Virus record (IMG/VR): IMGVR_UViG_3300023179_000053
Location: 1 to 64,000 of that record
DNA length: 64,000 nt
DNA from: a virus
Reading direction: 5' to 3' (one strand)
Made by a program: the position numbers and the translations under genes. This document shows positions 1-8,996 of this stretch, piece by piece; within the stretch, counting starts at the first letter, position 1, and each line of letters begins with the position of its first letter. The notes under the pieces are model-generated. The model was given only the letters and a program-made list of their open reading frames with translations. It had not been told where the DNA came from and made no database searches.

Positions 1-508
1 TATTTGCAATCGTAACATTGGCTGGAAGGCTTAATGTAACAGCGGCACTTTCTGATCCAGAACCAGTTACAGTTATTTCATTTGCAGTGCCTGTAATTGT
101 TGCAATATAATTTCCGGTTGTATCTGTACCAAGGGCAACAGAATTAGCAGCAATTGTTGTTTGACCATTTGCAGCAATGGTTACATCTCCAGAAAGTGTT
201 ACATATGTAGGAACACCGGTTGCATTTGCAACAGGAACTTGACCAGATGTTCCATTAGCAACATTAATAGTTGCAGTAGAGCCTTCACCCGGTGTATGGG
301 AAATAGATATTAAATTTCCCGCAGACACATTGGACATATAATTTCCAGTTGTATCTGTACCGAGAGTAATTGGTCCATTAACCCATAGTGTTCCATTATA
401 TTTTAAAAAATCACTAGCGGCTAGACCGATAATTGTAACATCAGTCAACCCATCAAGTGTATCGGCATTTTCTGATTCAACTAATACAGAACGATTAAGA
501 TCAGGCAT
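1..508 (-). CDS. tail-fibre-like structural protein, partial
   Basis: An open frame starting at the ATG at 508 runs 169 codons without a stop and leaves the window at its left edge, so the C-terminus is missing. The protein is rich in Thr, Gly, Asn and Ala and repeats the motif LGTDTTGNY at about residues 49-57 and 126-134, a pattern typical of beta-rich trimeric tail fibres. Its start overlaps the end of the next gene by 8 nt, so it belongs to the structural operon. The fibre role is inferred from composition and position. Confidence 0.7.
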   Translation of the reverse strand, partial: MPDLNRSVLVESENADTLDGLTDVTIIGLAASDFLKYNGTLWVNGPITLGTDTTGNYMSNVSAGNLISISHTPGEGSTATINVANGTSGQVPVANATGVPTYVTLSGDVTIAANGQTTIAANSVALGTDTTGNYIATITGTANEITVTGSGSESAAVTLSLPANVTIAN

Positions 509-839
509 ATTCGACACCGCTAATTGTAAATGTTATAGCATTGGCTGTTGCTTGAGTAACATGAATACTACTATTAGCAGGTACGACTATGGATGTATTA
601 TAAAAAACAACATTATTTGCCAAAACATTTACATTGCTTACAATTTTGTTTGCGCTCCCAACTGAAGCTCCATTGACAAGAAGATGAATACTGCAGACCG
701 CATTTGAAGCGGTTGTATTGCAAAGATTAATGTTTTTAATAATGGAATAATTACCAACCGTATTTGCAACAGTATAAACATTGGAGCCAGCTCCAACATT
801 TGAACCAACATAAAAACTTTTTGGTGTTAAATTAGCCAT
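501..839 (-). CDS. small virion-associated protein (hypothetical)
   Basis: A 112-residue protein rich in Asn, Val, Ser and Thr with alternating hydrophobic residues, suggesting an all-beta fold. Its style resembles the 85-residue protein at 4710-4967 (both carry short hydroxyl-rich beta-like stretches ending near an Ala-Ile-Thr core). It sits between fibre-like genes and directly abuts the gene at 840. A decoration or tail-tip role is possible but no family is recognised. Confidence 0.6.
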   Translation of the reverse strand: MANLTPKSFYVGSNVGAGSNVYTVANTVGNYSIIKNINLCNTTASNAVCSIHLLVNGASVGSANKIVSNVNVLANNVVFYNTSIVVPANSSIHVTQATANAITFTISGVEYA

Positions 840-1181
840 TTAGACCCCCATCCAAACTAAAACTTCATTATCATAAGTTGTTTGATTCATATCTTGAATA
901 ACTGTTGCATCTAGAACATGATCAACATAAGAACCAGATGTGTGAGAATTTGCAGTAGAGCCATCATAGCCTCTGTTTGCAACTGTAAAAGTATTACCGG
1001 CTCTTGATGATATTAAAACTTTTTCTTCTGATTGACTCCCCCGATCTATAACAATTACAAACGGATTTGCACCAGATGGGAAGGTAGAAGCATCTGCAAC
1101 AGAAATAGAAGTGACAGAGTTGTTAATGTTTGCAGACAATGTTGTTCTTAACACACCACCGCTAAATTCTTGTCTTAACAT
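840..1181 (-). CDS. tail-fibre N-terminal-like protein
   Basis: This 113-residue protein contains a pattern often seen in phage fibre adaptors: a TTLS..I-N-S-T-SI-V segment near residues 13-28, then an E-K-V-LI-SSR stretch and the phrase RGYDGSTANSHTSG near residues 69-82. That RGYDGT..A.H..G type motif recurs in minor tail proteins of many siphoviruses. It lies immediately upstream of two other structural genes on the same strand. Confidence 0.6.
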   Translation of the reverse strand: MLRQEFSGGVLRTTLSANINNSVTSISVADASTFPSGANPFVIVIDRGSQSEEKVLISSRAGNTFTVANRGYDGSTANSHTSGSYVDHVLDATVIQDMNQTTYDNEVLVWMGV

Positions 1182-1190
1182 AGGCTCTCC

Positions 1191-1574
1191 TTAGTCAATG
1201 CTGATATCAAGATCGCCTGTGGCAATTCTTAGCGTGTCTCCGGCATCTGTTGTTTTGTTAGAAGTAAGAGTCCCCCACAACAGTAAATTTCCAGAAGTAA
1301 GAGCATCATGGATGCCAATAGCCACAACTGTTGCAGCAGGCATGTTTGTAAAATCTATATTTGCATTGTTTGATGTTGCACCACTAGCGGCGGCGCTAAA
1401 TGCTGCAGTTTGGCGAGCATAGGAGCCACCAGTAACTTCTGTTCCACCACCAGAATCAGTTGGCGCTACCGTGTATAAAGCAACATAAACAGCAGATGGT
1501 TTTGTATATGTGGTTGTACCAAGAAAATGATCAACAAGTTTATTTTCAAGATAATTAGAAAGATTACCAGCCAT
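1191..1574 (-). CDS. phage tail-fibre-like protein
   Basis: A 127-residue protein starting MAGNLSNYLENKLVDHFLG, followed by a YVALYT motif near residues 29-34 and a C-terminus alternating small and hydrophobic residues. Proteins with the LENKLLDH..G start and the VALYT..PT block are frequent in tail and fibre clusters of phages of marine and soil bacteria. It stands between the capsid side and the fibre side of the operon, consistent with a tail-associated role. Confidence 0.65.
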   Translation of the reverse strand: MAGNLSNYLENKLVDHFLGTTTYTKPSAVYVALYTVAPTDSGGGTEVTGGSYARQTAAFSAAASGATSNNANIDFTNMPAATVVAIGIHDALTSGNLLLWGTLTSNKTTDAGDTLRIATGDLDISID

Positions 1575-1577
1575 TAT

Positions 1578-1880
1578 TTATGCCTCCAAATTATTATAAT
1601 AGAATTCCTTTTCTTCGTCACTAGGTAATCTGAAGTTAGGAAGTCTTAGCAAGTTATTTGCTTCTTCAACATCCATTTCTGCCATTCTATTGTGTTCTTT
1701 AGAAAAAGTAAATCCTGAAGGAGTAGTGTAGGAAAAACCACTTTCAAAATAAATTATAACTTTTCCTTCTTTAATAACTGGTTTGACATCTTCTTCTTTT
1801 TTAACACTTTTCTTTGGCGTTTTCTTTTGTGGTGCAACTTGATCAGAAGTTACAATATTTTCTTTTTTTTCATCAGTCAT
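1578..1880 (-). CDS. Lys/Glu-rich small structural-operon protein
   Basis: The chosen start is the ATG at 1880 (MTDEKKENIV), because AGGA lies about 8 nt upstream; an ATG 36 nt earlier lacks this. The 100-residue product has a charged, Lys-rich N-terminal third and a compact C-terminal part with F/Y-rich beta-like sequence (YFESGFSYTTPSG). It follows the major capsid gene after a strong hairpin. It could be a head-tail connection or decoration protein; no family recognised. Confidence 0.6.
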   Translation of the reverse strand: MTDEKKENIVTSDQVAPQKKTPKKSVKKEEDVKPVIKEGKVIIYFESGFSYTTPSGFTFSKEHNRMAEMDVEEANNLLRLPNFRLPSDEEKEFYYNNLEA

Positions 1881-1953
1881 ACTATCAATCCTATCATGTA
1901 TTGGTAAATAAATCAACTGTTCCTATGGATAATTTTAATCCATATGCTAGTAA

Positions 1954-1980
1954 GGCGGGGAGAATGTTTCTCTCCCCGCC
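1954..1980 (-). terminator. strong GC hairpin downstream of the capsid gene
   Basis: A perfect 10-bp stem (GGCGGGGAGA against its complement) with a 7-nt loop lies 23 nt after the capsid stop codon. No U-run follows on either strand, so it may slow polymerase or protect the capsid mRNA 3' end rather than act as a full intrinsic terminator. Confidence 0.55.
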
Positions 1981-2002
1981 ACTACCAGCATTTAGGACAC
2001 TA

Positions 2003-3055
2003 TTACAGTGTGCGCAGCTTGACGTTCTTTGCAACGACATAAGAATCAAGATTCTCAACGTTGCAAGCGATACGCATGAATTGTGTGTATTCAATTGTAT
2101 CTGACTTCGGCTGGAACTGACGATAGACAGTGATATCTCTGTGCAGACCGACAACTTTGTTGTTGGGGAATGTCAACTCAATATAACCGTGATTGCCAGA
2201 AGCACCCGAGTAGTCACCAGCGACTGTCTCAGGGAGCAGTGGGATCTCCACCAGCGGAATGCCGTAGGGCGCAATGCCTGTTGCACCAGCACCACCGTTT
2301 GCACGGATAGCACCGTTCATGAACGCCTGCTCACCGAATGTTGAACCGGGAGCTGGAGCGCCAGCAGTTGCAGCAGTTGCCGAGTTAGGATTCTGCAGGC
2401 TGAACGAGACATCCTGAACCACACCAGCACCTGTAAAGAAGCGCAATTCGCCTCTTCTTTGCAGATACTTTGTCGGCATGTTGCGCAGCACTCTATCAAA
2501 TGTTGCACGGGAGACATTATTGCCAGCCTCATCCACAACTCTACCACCAGCAAGCGACAGCTTAGTAAAGCCATCAAGAGCCTTAAGAAGAGCATTGTTT
2601 GAAGATGTATTGCCGCTGATCAACAAGTCATCAACATCATTGGCTGTTTGACGAGCCATGAGTTGAGCAAGGTGATCTTCCAGCGAAGCACCCTCAATAT
2701 TGTCCTCAAGAGCCTCTGTGCTGAGCGCCCAGTCAAGACGCAACTTAACGCTTGAAAGCGAAACTTTGCTAAATGTAACAGCTGCATTTGAGCCATCACT
2801 TGTAGCTTCAGTCGCCTTCTGCATCAGTCGTGTACCAACCGACACCTTGTCGATTTCCATCGACGGTGTGCGCATGCGAACAACTCTTGCGTTCTTCATG
2901 AGGTTTGATTGATCAACTACGTAATCAATAAAACGATTTGATTGCTCAGGCTTGAGCAAACCACCATTAGCATTGTTATATTGAATGCCAGAAGCAGCAG
3001 CGCTGCCGGTTGTAACTTCGTTAGCCTTAGCAAGTATTTCTTCTTGTGTTGCCAT
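2003..3055 (-). CDS. major capsid protein (HK97-like fold)
   Basis: This 350-residue protein is the shell subunit. The N-terminal helix region (MATQEEILAKANEVTTG) is followed by a Q-S-N-RFIDYV stretch, the R-V-VRM-T-SMEIDK segment and ALSTEALEDNIEG near residues 110-123, all typical of HK97-fold capsids of the family with P-loop strand EID. Length is normal for the fold. It directly follows the protease/scaffold gene (gap 20 nt) with GGAGG-like sequence before the ATG. Base composition is slightly more GC-rich than neighbours, as usual for a highly expressed gene. Confidence 0.88.
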   Translation of the reverse strand: MATQEEILAKANEVTTGSAAASGIQYNNANGGLLKPEQSNRFIDYVVDQSNLMKNARVVRMRTPSMEIDKVSVGTRLMQKATEATSDGSNAAVTFSKVSLSSVKLRLDWALSTEALEDNIEGASLEDHLAQLMARQTANDVDDLLISGNTSSNNALLKALDGFTKLSLAGGRVVDEAGNNVSRATFDRVLRNMPTKYLQRRGELRFFTGAGVVQDVSFSLQNPNSATAATAGAPAPGSTFGEQAFMNGAIRANGGAGATGIAPYGIPLVEIPLLPETVAGDYSGASGNHGYIELTFPNNKVVGLHRDITVYRQFQPKSDTIEYTQFMRIACNVENLDSYVVAKNVKLRTL

Positions 3056-3075
3056 AGTAATTATTCCTCCTTAAC

Positions 3076-4668
3076 TTATGACTTATAGCCCAGGGAGTTA
3101 ATAATCCCTTGTGGCAAGTAAACATTGGTCCAGAATGTCTTTTCAGGCTCAGACTTCTTCAACTCTTCAACCTGTTCATCATCTTCTGGATCAACACTCT
3201 TCTTCACAGCGCCAGCCTGAGCGAATTGCTCAACTTTTGCTGTTTGTTCCTCAAGAGCCTTCTCTGTTGCTTCCAACTTTTGAGAAAGTTCTTCTTTTTG
3301 AGTATCAATACTCTTAGCAACTTCATCAATCTTAGCAGCAACATTTGCTTCAACTTCAGCCTTAAGCGAAGTAGCAAAGTCATTAAGCTTTTGATCGATG
3401 ACGGAGCCCAGAGCTTCTTTCAGAATTTCAATATCCATTTCTTCCTCCATCTGATCATTTTTAACTTCGGCTTCAACTGAAGCTTCAGCTTGCTCGCTTT
3501 CATCAAGCGAATTATCTCCTGGCTGATCTGTAAGCCATGAGACAAACTTTTTAACTAGGGACAATTTTTCATTTTCTTTGTCAATAGTATTATCCATAGG
3601 TTTCATCATATCATACTTTTTATCCTGTTGCAATAAATCCGGTGTAACCATTAATCTTTCCTCCTCATTTAATTCATAATAAATATTATCTAAAAGAAAA
3701 TCTAACAGGTGGGCATCCGCATATTCTGGGTTATCAATTTCAATGCTTTCAATTTCTTCAAATAAAGCATCTAATAATTCATCTTTAATATTTTCTGCTC
3801 CAACTGACTTTTTAGCTCTCTCTTGCGAATTTCTGTATCTTTCCAAAAGCCTTCTACCTTTTGCAGCAAGCCTTGCAGCATCTGAGCGATCCTGAGGGAC
3901 CGGCTCGCCCCAAGCCGCTGCTGAAAGAGCAAGCCTTGTTGGTTTGCCATTTGGCTTTTTCATTGGACCAGATGGATTTGTAAAGAACCTTGTAAGGAAA
4001 GATCCTTTTCTGCGCATTTTCTCTGGAGTGTCTGCAGCCCCCTTGACACCTGGCTTTAAATTTGCCCCTTCTTTTTCTTTAAAATGCCTTCTTCCAGCAG
4101 CTGTTAATCCACCTTTAGGATCTTTAATTGGCTGTTTTTTTTCTAAATCCTCATCACTCTCAAGCGCATAGTTTAGCTCGCCATCATTATTTCTTTTAAT
4201 AAGATCAATAACTGCCACTGCATTTGCTGGGTTATCAACAAGACTTAACTCACCAAGATCATATTCTTTTATAACATGAATAGGTCTTCCATTATGCACT
4301 TTGTCTTGCATCATTTCCTTTTTAAGTATTTTACCGCCAATTGAAAATGCACGAAGCGTACCGTCAAGCACTTTTTGCCAAGTGCTTTCTGCACCTTTTG
4401 AAATATAAGCTTCAACTTGAATTGCATTGTACTCTTCGCCATCCGCGCCTTTAATTTTTATCGGCTTATAGCTAATAGCTTTACCAACAGCAATTGGCGC
4501 ATGCATTTCACGAATATTTCCTTGCCAGCTTTTAAATGCTAATAAAGATGCTTGAAAATCAACAACATCTCCAACTTTATCAATATTATCAGCTGTTGCA
4601 ATACCTGTAACAATTCTCTCTTCTTTTTTCACCATATCAATGGGAAAATTTAAATTAAAGTCAGTCAT
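3076..4668 (-). CDS. prohead protease (XkdF-like) fused to a DUF6321-like and scaffold-like coiled coil
   Basis: A 530-residue multidomain head maturation protein. Residues about 1-165 look like the phage serine protease family of XkdF/prohead protease: REMHAPIAVGKA carries the likely catalytic His, LRAFSIGGKI the likely Ser, and GELSLVDNPAN closes the domain. Residues about 180-290 hold GGLTAAGRRHFKEKEGA, MRRKGSFLTRFF and ALSAAAWGEPVP, a DUF6321-type block known from other phages. The last about 200 residues are acidic and helical with heptads (EALGS..., EELSQKLEATEKALEEQ) as expected for a scaffold. Protease self-release of a fused scaffold is an inference. Order portal, protease, capsid is canonical. 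Confidence 0.8.
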   Translation of the reverse strand: MTDFNLNFPIDMVKKEERIVTGIATADNIDKVGDVVDFQASLLAFKSWQGNIREMHAPIAVGKAISYKPIKIKGADGEEYNAIQVEAYISKGAESTWQKVLDGTLRAFSIGGKILKKEMMQDKVHNGRPIHVIKEYDLGELSLVDNPANAVAVIDLIKRNNDGELNYALESDEDLEKKQPIKDPKGGLTAAGRRHFKEKEGANLKPGVKGAADTPEKMRRKGSFLTRFFTNPSGPMKKPNGKPTRLALSAAAWGEPVPQDRSDAARLAAKGRRLLERYRNSQERAKKSVGAENIKDELLDALFEEIESIEIDNPEYADAHLLDFLLDNIYYELNEEERLMVTPDLLQQDKKYDMMKPMDNTIDKENEKLSLVKKFVSWLTDQPGDNSLDESEQAEASVEAEVKNDQMEEEMDIEILKEALGSVIDQKLNDFATSLKAEVEANVAAKIDEVAKSIDTQKEELSQKLEATEKALEEQTAKVEQFAQAGAVKKSVDPEDDEQVEELKKSEPEKTFWTNVYLPQGIINSLGYKS

Positions 4669-4709
4669 AGTCTAATCTTAGTTTAATGAATAGTTTATTA
4701 TACAGCAAA

Positions 4710-4967
4710 TTATCCTATGGCATAGACAGCAACGCTAACATTTGCCGTAATGACTTGAAATTTTGTATAATCGCCTTCCACTTCCACCCAGTTTTTTGCT
4801 GCTGGAATAACCACCCTATGTGGACCACCATTTAACTCTATCACTGCATTTGTACTAGCATTCAAATTTAAAAAGTGAATACATGACGTATGCCCATTAA
4901 TAGAGACGGTATTTGCAGCACTTGTGACTGCCGTGTTTGAATAAATAATACCCATTCCTTGACTCAT
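4710..4967 (-). CDS. small beta-rich protein between portal and protease
   Basis: An 85-residue protein without Lys/Glu-rich segments, made of alternating hydrophobic and small polar residues (VSINGHTSCIHFLNLN, VVIPAAKNWVEVEGDY). Its start overlaps the portal stop by 4 nt (ATGA), indicating translational coupling. Position suggests a virion or assembly part; the fold looks like a small beta-barrel or sandwich. No family recognised. Confidence 0.6.
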   Translation of the reverse strand: MSQGMGIIYSNTAVTSAANTVSINGHTSCIHFLNLNASTNAVIELNGGPHRVVIPAAKNWVEVEGDYTKFQVITANVSVAVYAIG

Positions 4968-6571
4968 TCTTTACCTCCTGAATTGTCTTGATTTTGACCC
5001 CTTTCAGCCTGATCGCCAGACTGTCTTGGATCACTTGTTTGCCCTTCAGAATCTGCTCTTGCATTTCTCGGAGCAATTATATCATTATTAGAATTTCCAA
5101 ACGGAGCCCCTGGACCATCCTTTTCTTTTTTTGTTGGGAATGGCAATGGGTCATCTCCATCCGCCCTCTCTGGAAGACCGAGAGTGGAGCGAACTTCGTT
5201 TGGAGTTATAACTTCTGTTCTAAGATATCTATCATTAATTCTTGACTGAATATCTTCATCAACAAGATCTATACTCTTAAATTTAAGAACAAATAAATCG
5301 GTAAACTCCATCATTACTCTATTTAATCTTTTTTCAATCACAGACTGATCTGGTGCAACAACTTGCATCTTAAATGTTTTATCAGCATCTCTAGATACAG
5401 CTAAGTTTGCATTATCATAAACGCCAACTTTTGGAGCTGGAACTCTATTTGCAACTAAAATTTCATCTCGGTTAGATTTTCGATATTTATCAAAAGAGGC
5501 ATCCTGAATACCAGCTTCAAGTTTTTCAAATTTAATATCACTATCCGAGCCAATAGATGCCGGAATTGGTATAACCAAAGTTCCGTGGTTTCTACCTTTC
5601 ACTTCTTTTCTAAAATAATTAACAAGCTCTTGCTTAGATTTATTGCTAAGTTTTGCACCTTTAAGAACTATAGCATACCGAGGAATAGCTTTATTCTCAA
5701 AATAATCAATGTTATATTCTTTTGCAAATTTATCACCAACAATTGCAGCGGCAGCAGACACCGCAGAAGGAATACCGTAATATGTATTCTTAGGAGAGTA
5801 AATCTTAAAATGAATAATTTCATTTGGTCTTGGATCAGAGTTAATCGGGTCTGGCGTTTCTTGATCGCCGTAGTTTCTAAAGAAGACCGCCGAGATTTTA
5901 TTGCTTCTTGCGATTTGGACGAAACCATCTCTTTTTCTCCTAACTCTCACTAATGTTCCGGGTATATGACCAATATATCCTATCTCACCAGAATTATTTC
6001 TGCCAATTTCAAGATATCCATTTCCAATTGTCAAAACATCTTGCCAGACTTTAATCATTGTTTCAATAAAAGTTTCTTCAACGTTTAAATTTTCAAAAAG
6101 TTCTTCAAGTCTTTCTTTTTCATCTTGAAGTTCTTTTCTTACTCTATAAAGTTTTTCTTCGCTATCAGTTGATTTCTCAATTTTTCTTCTTGCTTTTAGA
6201 GTTTCTTGAAATTCAAAACCAAGACCAACAGTGTTCATGACTCTTGCACTAACAGCTGCATTGTGAATTGCACTTGAATCAAATAAACCAGAGAGGTTGT
6301 CAAGATCGTATGGCGGATTTACAATATCATAAAGAGTGTATCCATCAAGTGTCTCTGGATCAATGTACTTTGTTCCAGTACCGTCTTCTCCAACATATTT
6401 TTTAGCAAGCTTATTAGCCCTTCTTTTCATTTTTGGAGAAAGGGAGTTAAAAGAAATTTTTAAAAATGGATCATCTTCAGCAACTACTGTTTCAAATCCA
6501 AAGTATGAAAGATCATCAATCTCATCTATATTTTCAATTGAGTCTTCAACATGCACCATTTTCTTTTCCAT
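4964..6571 (-). CDS. portal protein
   Basis: A 535-residue protein forming the dodecameric vertex ring through which DNA enters. Features of PBSX/SPP1-like portals are seen: an early YDLDNLSGLFDSSAIHNA segment where such portals have the first core helix, E-IG-NNSGEIGYIGHIPG near residues 190-210, NEIIHFKIYSPKNTYYGIPSA near 245-265, and the stem region with N-DEILVANRVPAPKVG near 385-400. The C-terminus is polar and low-complexity. GAGGTAGT precedes the ATG at 6571. It lies upstream of the protease and capsid genes. Confidence 0.85.
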   Translation of the reverse strand: MEKKMVHVEDSIENIDEIDDLSYFGFETVVAEDDPFLKISFNSLSPKMKRRANKLAKKYVGEDGTGTKYIDPETLDGYTLYDIVNPPYDLDNLSGLFDSSAIHNAAVSARVMNTVGLGFEFQETLKARRKIEKSTDSEEKLYRVRKELQDEKERLEELFENLNVEETFIETMIKVWQDVLTIGNGYLEIGRNNSGEIGYIGHIPGTLVRVRRKRDGFVQIARSNKISAVFFRNYGDQETPDPINSDPRPNEIIHFKIYSPKNTYYGIPSAVSAAAAIVGDKFAKEYNIDYFENKAIPRYAIVLKGAKLSNKSKQELVNYFRKEVKGRNHGTLVIPIPASIGSDSDIKFEKLEAGIQDASFDKYRKSNRDEILVANRVPAPKVGVYDNANLAVSRDADKTFKMQVVAPDQSVIEKRLNRVMMEFTDLFVLKFKSIDLVDEDIQSRINDRYLRTEVITPNEVRSTLGLPERADGDDPLPFPTKKEKDGPGAPFGNSNNDIIAPRNARADSEGQTSDPRQSGDQAERGQNQDNSGGKE

Positions 6572-6572
6572 A

Positions 6573-6896
6573 CTACCTCTTTAAATTATCAAAAAAATCT
6601 TCATATGGATCAGGTGTTAGACCATTACTAAGTCTTTCAACTTGATCATCTCTTTCACTATCACTTACTTTTCTTGCGCCATGAACCCATGCGATTTCTC
6701 CATCATCTTTACCTGTCCAATACTTGGCTGCTTGAGTTACTCTTTTCTCAATGTCTTTATCTCCAACAAAACCTTCTGCAGATAAAACTCCATCGCCATC
6801 AGATAGTGGCTTGCCATCTGGCATAATCCAGATACAAACACCATAAGTCCTTGGCGGAACCCATAAACGACTGTTTTTAATAGATTCATGACTCAT
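6573..6896 (-). CDS. conserved-looking small protein heading the structural operon
   Basis: A 107-residue protein with aromatic N-terminal part (RLWVPPRTYGVCIWIMPDG) and a charged C-terminal half. It is the first gene of the portal-capsid operon, one nucleotide before the portal gene. The ATG lies 7 nt after a TACAAT box and lacks a Shine-Dalgarno sequence, so it is probably translated from a leaderless mRNA. Function unknown; a head-assembly or DNA-packaging accessory is possible. Confidence 0.6.
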   Translation of the reverse strand: MSHESIKNSRLWVPPRTYGVCIWIMPDGKPLSDGDGVLSAEGFVGDKDIEKRVTQAAKYWTGKDDGEIAWVHGARKVSDSERDDQVERLSNGLTPDPYEDFFDNLKR

Positions 6897-6903
6897 TGAA
6901 TAT

Positions 6904-6909
6904 ATTGTA
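6904..6909 (-). promoter_or_regulatory. -10 box for the structural operon (leaderless)
   Basis: TACAAT on the minus strand ends 7 nt before the ATG at 6896. With normal -10 to start-site spacing, transcription would begin at or next to the start codon. Confidence 0.5.
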
Positions 6910-6994
6910 CACCACTTTTGTTAAAAAAAGAATAAAAATGATGAAAACCAGTACAGCTTTTCATAATCCCAATCAAATATCATACAACTTTGGT

Positions 6995-8923
6995 TTATTT
7001 TACTGGACAAGCACCAGTTGCACAATCACCAAGGGCAATTTCATGATTTCCGGCATTTTGTTGCAGCGGCACTGAGAAGTCTATCTTGCTGATAGCTTTA
7101 GAATATTCTTCTTCAGATATCTCTTCATATGGAGGTAGTGGGAAGTTGTGATCGCTGTGTAGTAAGAACGATACTGACTTAACTGAGTTATCATAATTTT
7201 CTTGCAACCATTTTTTAATTTCTGACAATTCTTCTTTGCGATAATAAACAGTTACAGAAACAGCATTGTCTGCCCAAACAGTCTGCATTTTTTTAACCCA
7301 TTCAAGTTGCTGAATAGCTGTCATTTCACTTGCAAGCACAGAACCATCTGGCGACTTGCATGGGAATTCAACAACATATCTTGTGTGATCTTCTCTACCA
7401 TCAAGACCGACATCCCAAACAACTTTATACCCTCGCTTGCGACATGCATCAACAAGCGGATCGGCAGCGCCAAAACGAACACGCCGTGTATAGTATTTAG
7501 CAAATGCTGGGTGAATACCCGGCGTAACACCTGGAAGTAGCGATAGCGTTCCTGATGGTTGAACAGTAGTTAATCTCACAGAAGGATTCCACCCTCGTTC
7601 TTTGCTATATTGTTTATCAAATTTTTTAAGATTTTCATAAACATCAGATAGCCAAGAAATTTTTTCTTCATTGCACTGAAGTAGTCCAGTAATAGACTGA
7701 CCAAGCCTTGCATTTTTGTGAACAATTTTATTTGTTTTTTCGTATGGATAAGATAATCTTGTAACCATTTTTTGAATTTTATATAAAAGTATAGAAATTT
7801 CTTTAAACTGCTCTAATGAATCAATATTTGGTAAAAAGATTGTTGAAAGATTACACGACTCGCCATCTGCAAGTGCAATCTCTGCACATGGATTAAATCC
7901 TTCAATAGAATTATCTTGTGAAATTTCTCCAAGCCTTCCATGCGTTCTTGCAAGCTTTCTGTTTACTAAACCATACGGTTCGCCAGAACCGTCATACCCT
8001 CTCCATAATTCAGCAAGAATTTCATCATAGGAATCTGCATAAATAGAATTATTGCTGTTTGCTCTCCAGGCAGGAACAGAGCCAGATGACCAATTCTTTG
8101 CACGTAAAAATAAAATATCATCGGGATCGCCAATAGCAATTTGCGCTGAACGACGAGATGAGCCAGAAACAACAATTCTGCCAATAATATTGCAGATATC
8201 AAGCACATCAACTGAACGTAATTTCTTTCCAACTCTATTATCTAATACTTTACAAATATCTACAATTCCATCAACCAGTGCGCCGGGACCAGATGCAGTT
8301 CCACCAAATGTCTTAAGCGGAGCGCCAAACTCACGAATTAAAACGGTTGAATATGTAAAACTTTTACCTGTAACAAAATATGATTCAAGAACTTTGTGAA
8401 GAAGCTCTCGCCATCCTTGTCTTGAATCAGGAACAATAAAGTCTGCATCATTGCTTCTTTCTGCAATAATACTTTTAACTTCTTTCACCTTTGGAAGATC
8501 GTGTATCTTAGATCTTTCTACTGAAAAACCAACTCCACCACCAAGCATTAAATAGTCAAAAACCATTTCAAAATCTTCAATTTTTTCAATATTTGTAAAG
8601 AAACAATTATTTAACGAAGTACCAGAAAATTTTGAAACAAGTGGAGTACCAAGTTGCCACAATGCTCTTCCGGCAACTGTACAGCGTAAATTGAACATAT
8701 GATCAAAAAGTTTTTCTGCTTCTTCTTGTGTGAAATCAACACCAATATCAACTGCGCCATCAATAATTCTTTTAATTGTTTCAACCCATGTTTCAGTTCT
8801 ATCAGTGCCCTCTATTTTACGACTGTATGTCCTAAGATATACAACCTCGCCCATGCCGCCAAAACCCCAAGGTGGAGTTTGATTTGCGTAAGGGGACAGA
8901 AAATTAGATGTAAGTAATGACAT
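6995..8923 (-). CDS. nrdJ: class II (adenosylcobalamin-dependent) ribonucleoside-triphosphate reductase
   Basis: A 642-residue monomeric-type reductase making dNTPs from NTPs with coenzyme B12. The thiols expected for this family are in place: Cys107 (SLNNCFF), Cys346 in the finger loop (FNPCAEIAL), Cys357 (ESCNLST), and a C-terminal redox pair Cys634/Cys639 (CATGAC). The glycine-rich LMLGGGVGFSVERS block near 126-138 is typical of the monomeric class. It is about 100 residues shorter than the Lactobacillus enzyme. GGAGG lies 6 nt before the ATG. It probably recycles host RNA precursors for phage DNA synthesis and needs host cobalamin. Confidence 0.9.
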   Translation of the reverse strand: MSLLTSNFLSPYANQTPPWGFGGMGEVVYLRTYSRKIEGTDRTETWVETIKRIIDGAVDIGVDFTQEEAEKLFDHMFNLRCTVAGRALWQLGTPLVSKFSGTSLNNCFFTNIEKIEDFEMVFDYLMLGGGVGFSVERSKIHDLPKVKEVKSIIAERSNDADFIVPDSRQGWRELLHKVLESYFVTGKSFTYSTVLIREFGAPLKTFGGTASGPGALVDGIVDICKVLDNRVGKKLRSVDVLDICNIIGRIVVSGSSRRSAQIAIGDPDDILFLRAKNWSSGSVPAWRANSNNSIYADSYDEILAELWRGYDGSGEPYGLVNRKLARTHGRLGEISQDNSIEGFNPCAEIALADGESCNLSTIFLPNIDSLEQFKEISILLYKIQKMVTRLSYPYEKTNKIVHKNARLGQSITGLLQCNEEKISWLSDVYENLKKFDKQYSKERGWNPSVRLTTVQPSGTLSLLPGVTPGIHPAFAKYYTRRVRFGAADPLVDACRKRGYKVVWDVGLDGREDHTRYVVEFPCKSPDGSVLASEMTAIQQLEWVKKMQTVWADNAVSVTVYYRKEELSEIKKWLQENYDNSVKSVSFLLHSDHNFPLPPYEEISEEEYSKAISKIDFSVPLQQNAGNHEIALGDCATGACPVK

Positions 8924-8996
8924 TTTATACCTCCGAAAAATGGGATTATTAATAGTATCTTAAGGGTTTACAGTTAGCAATCAAAAATACTAAGGT

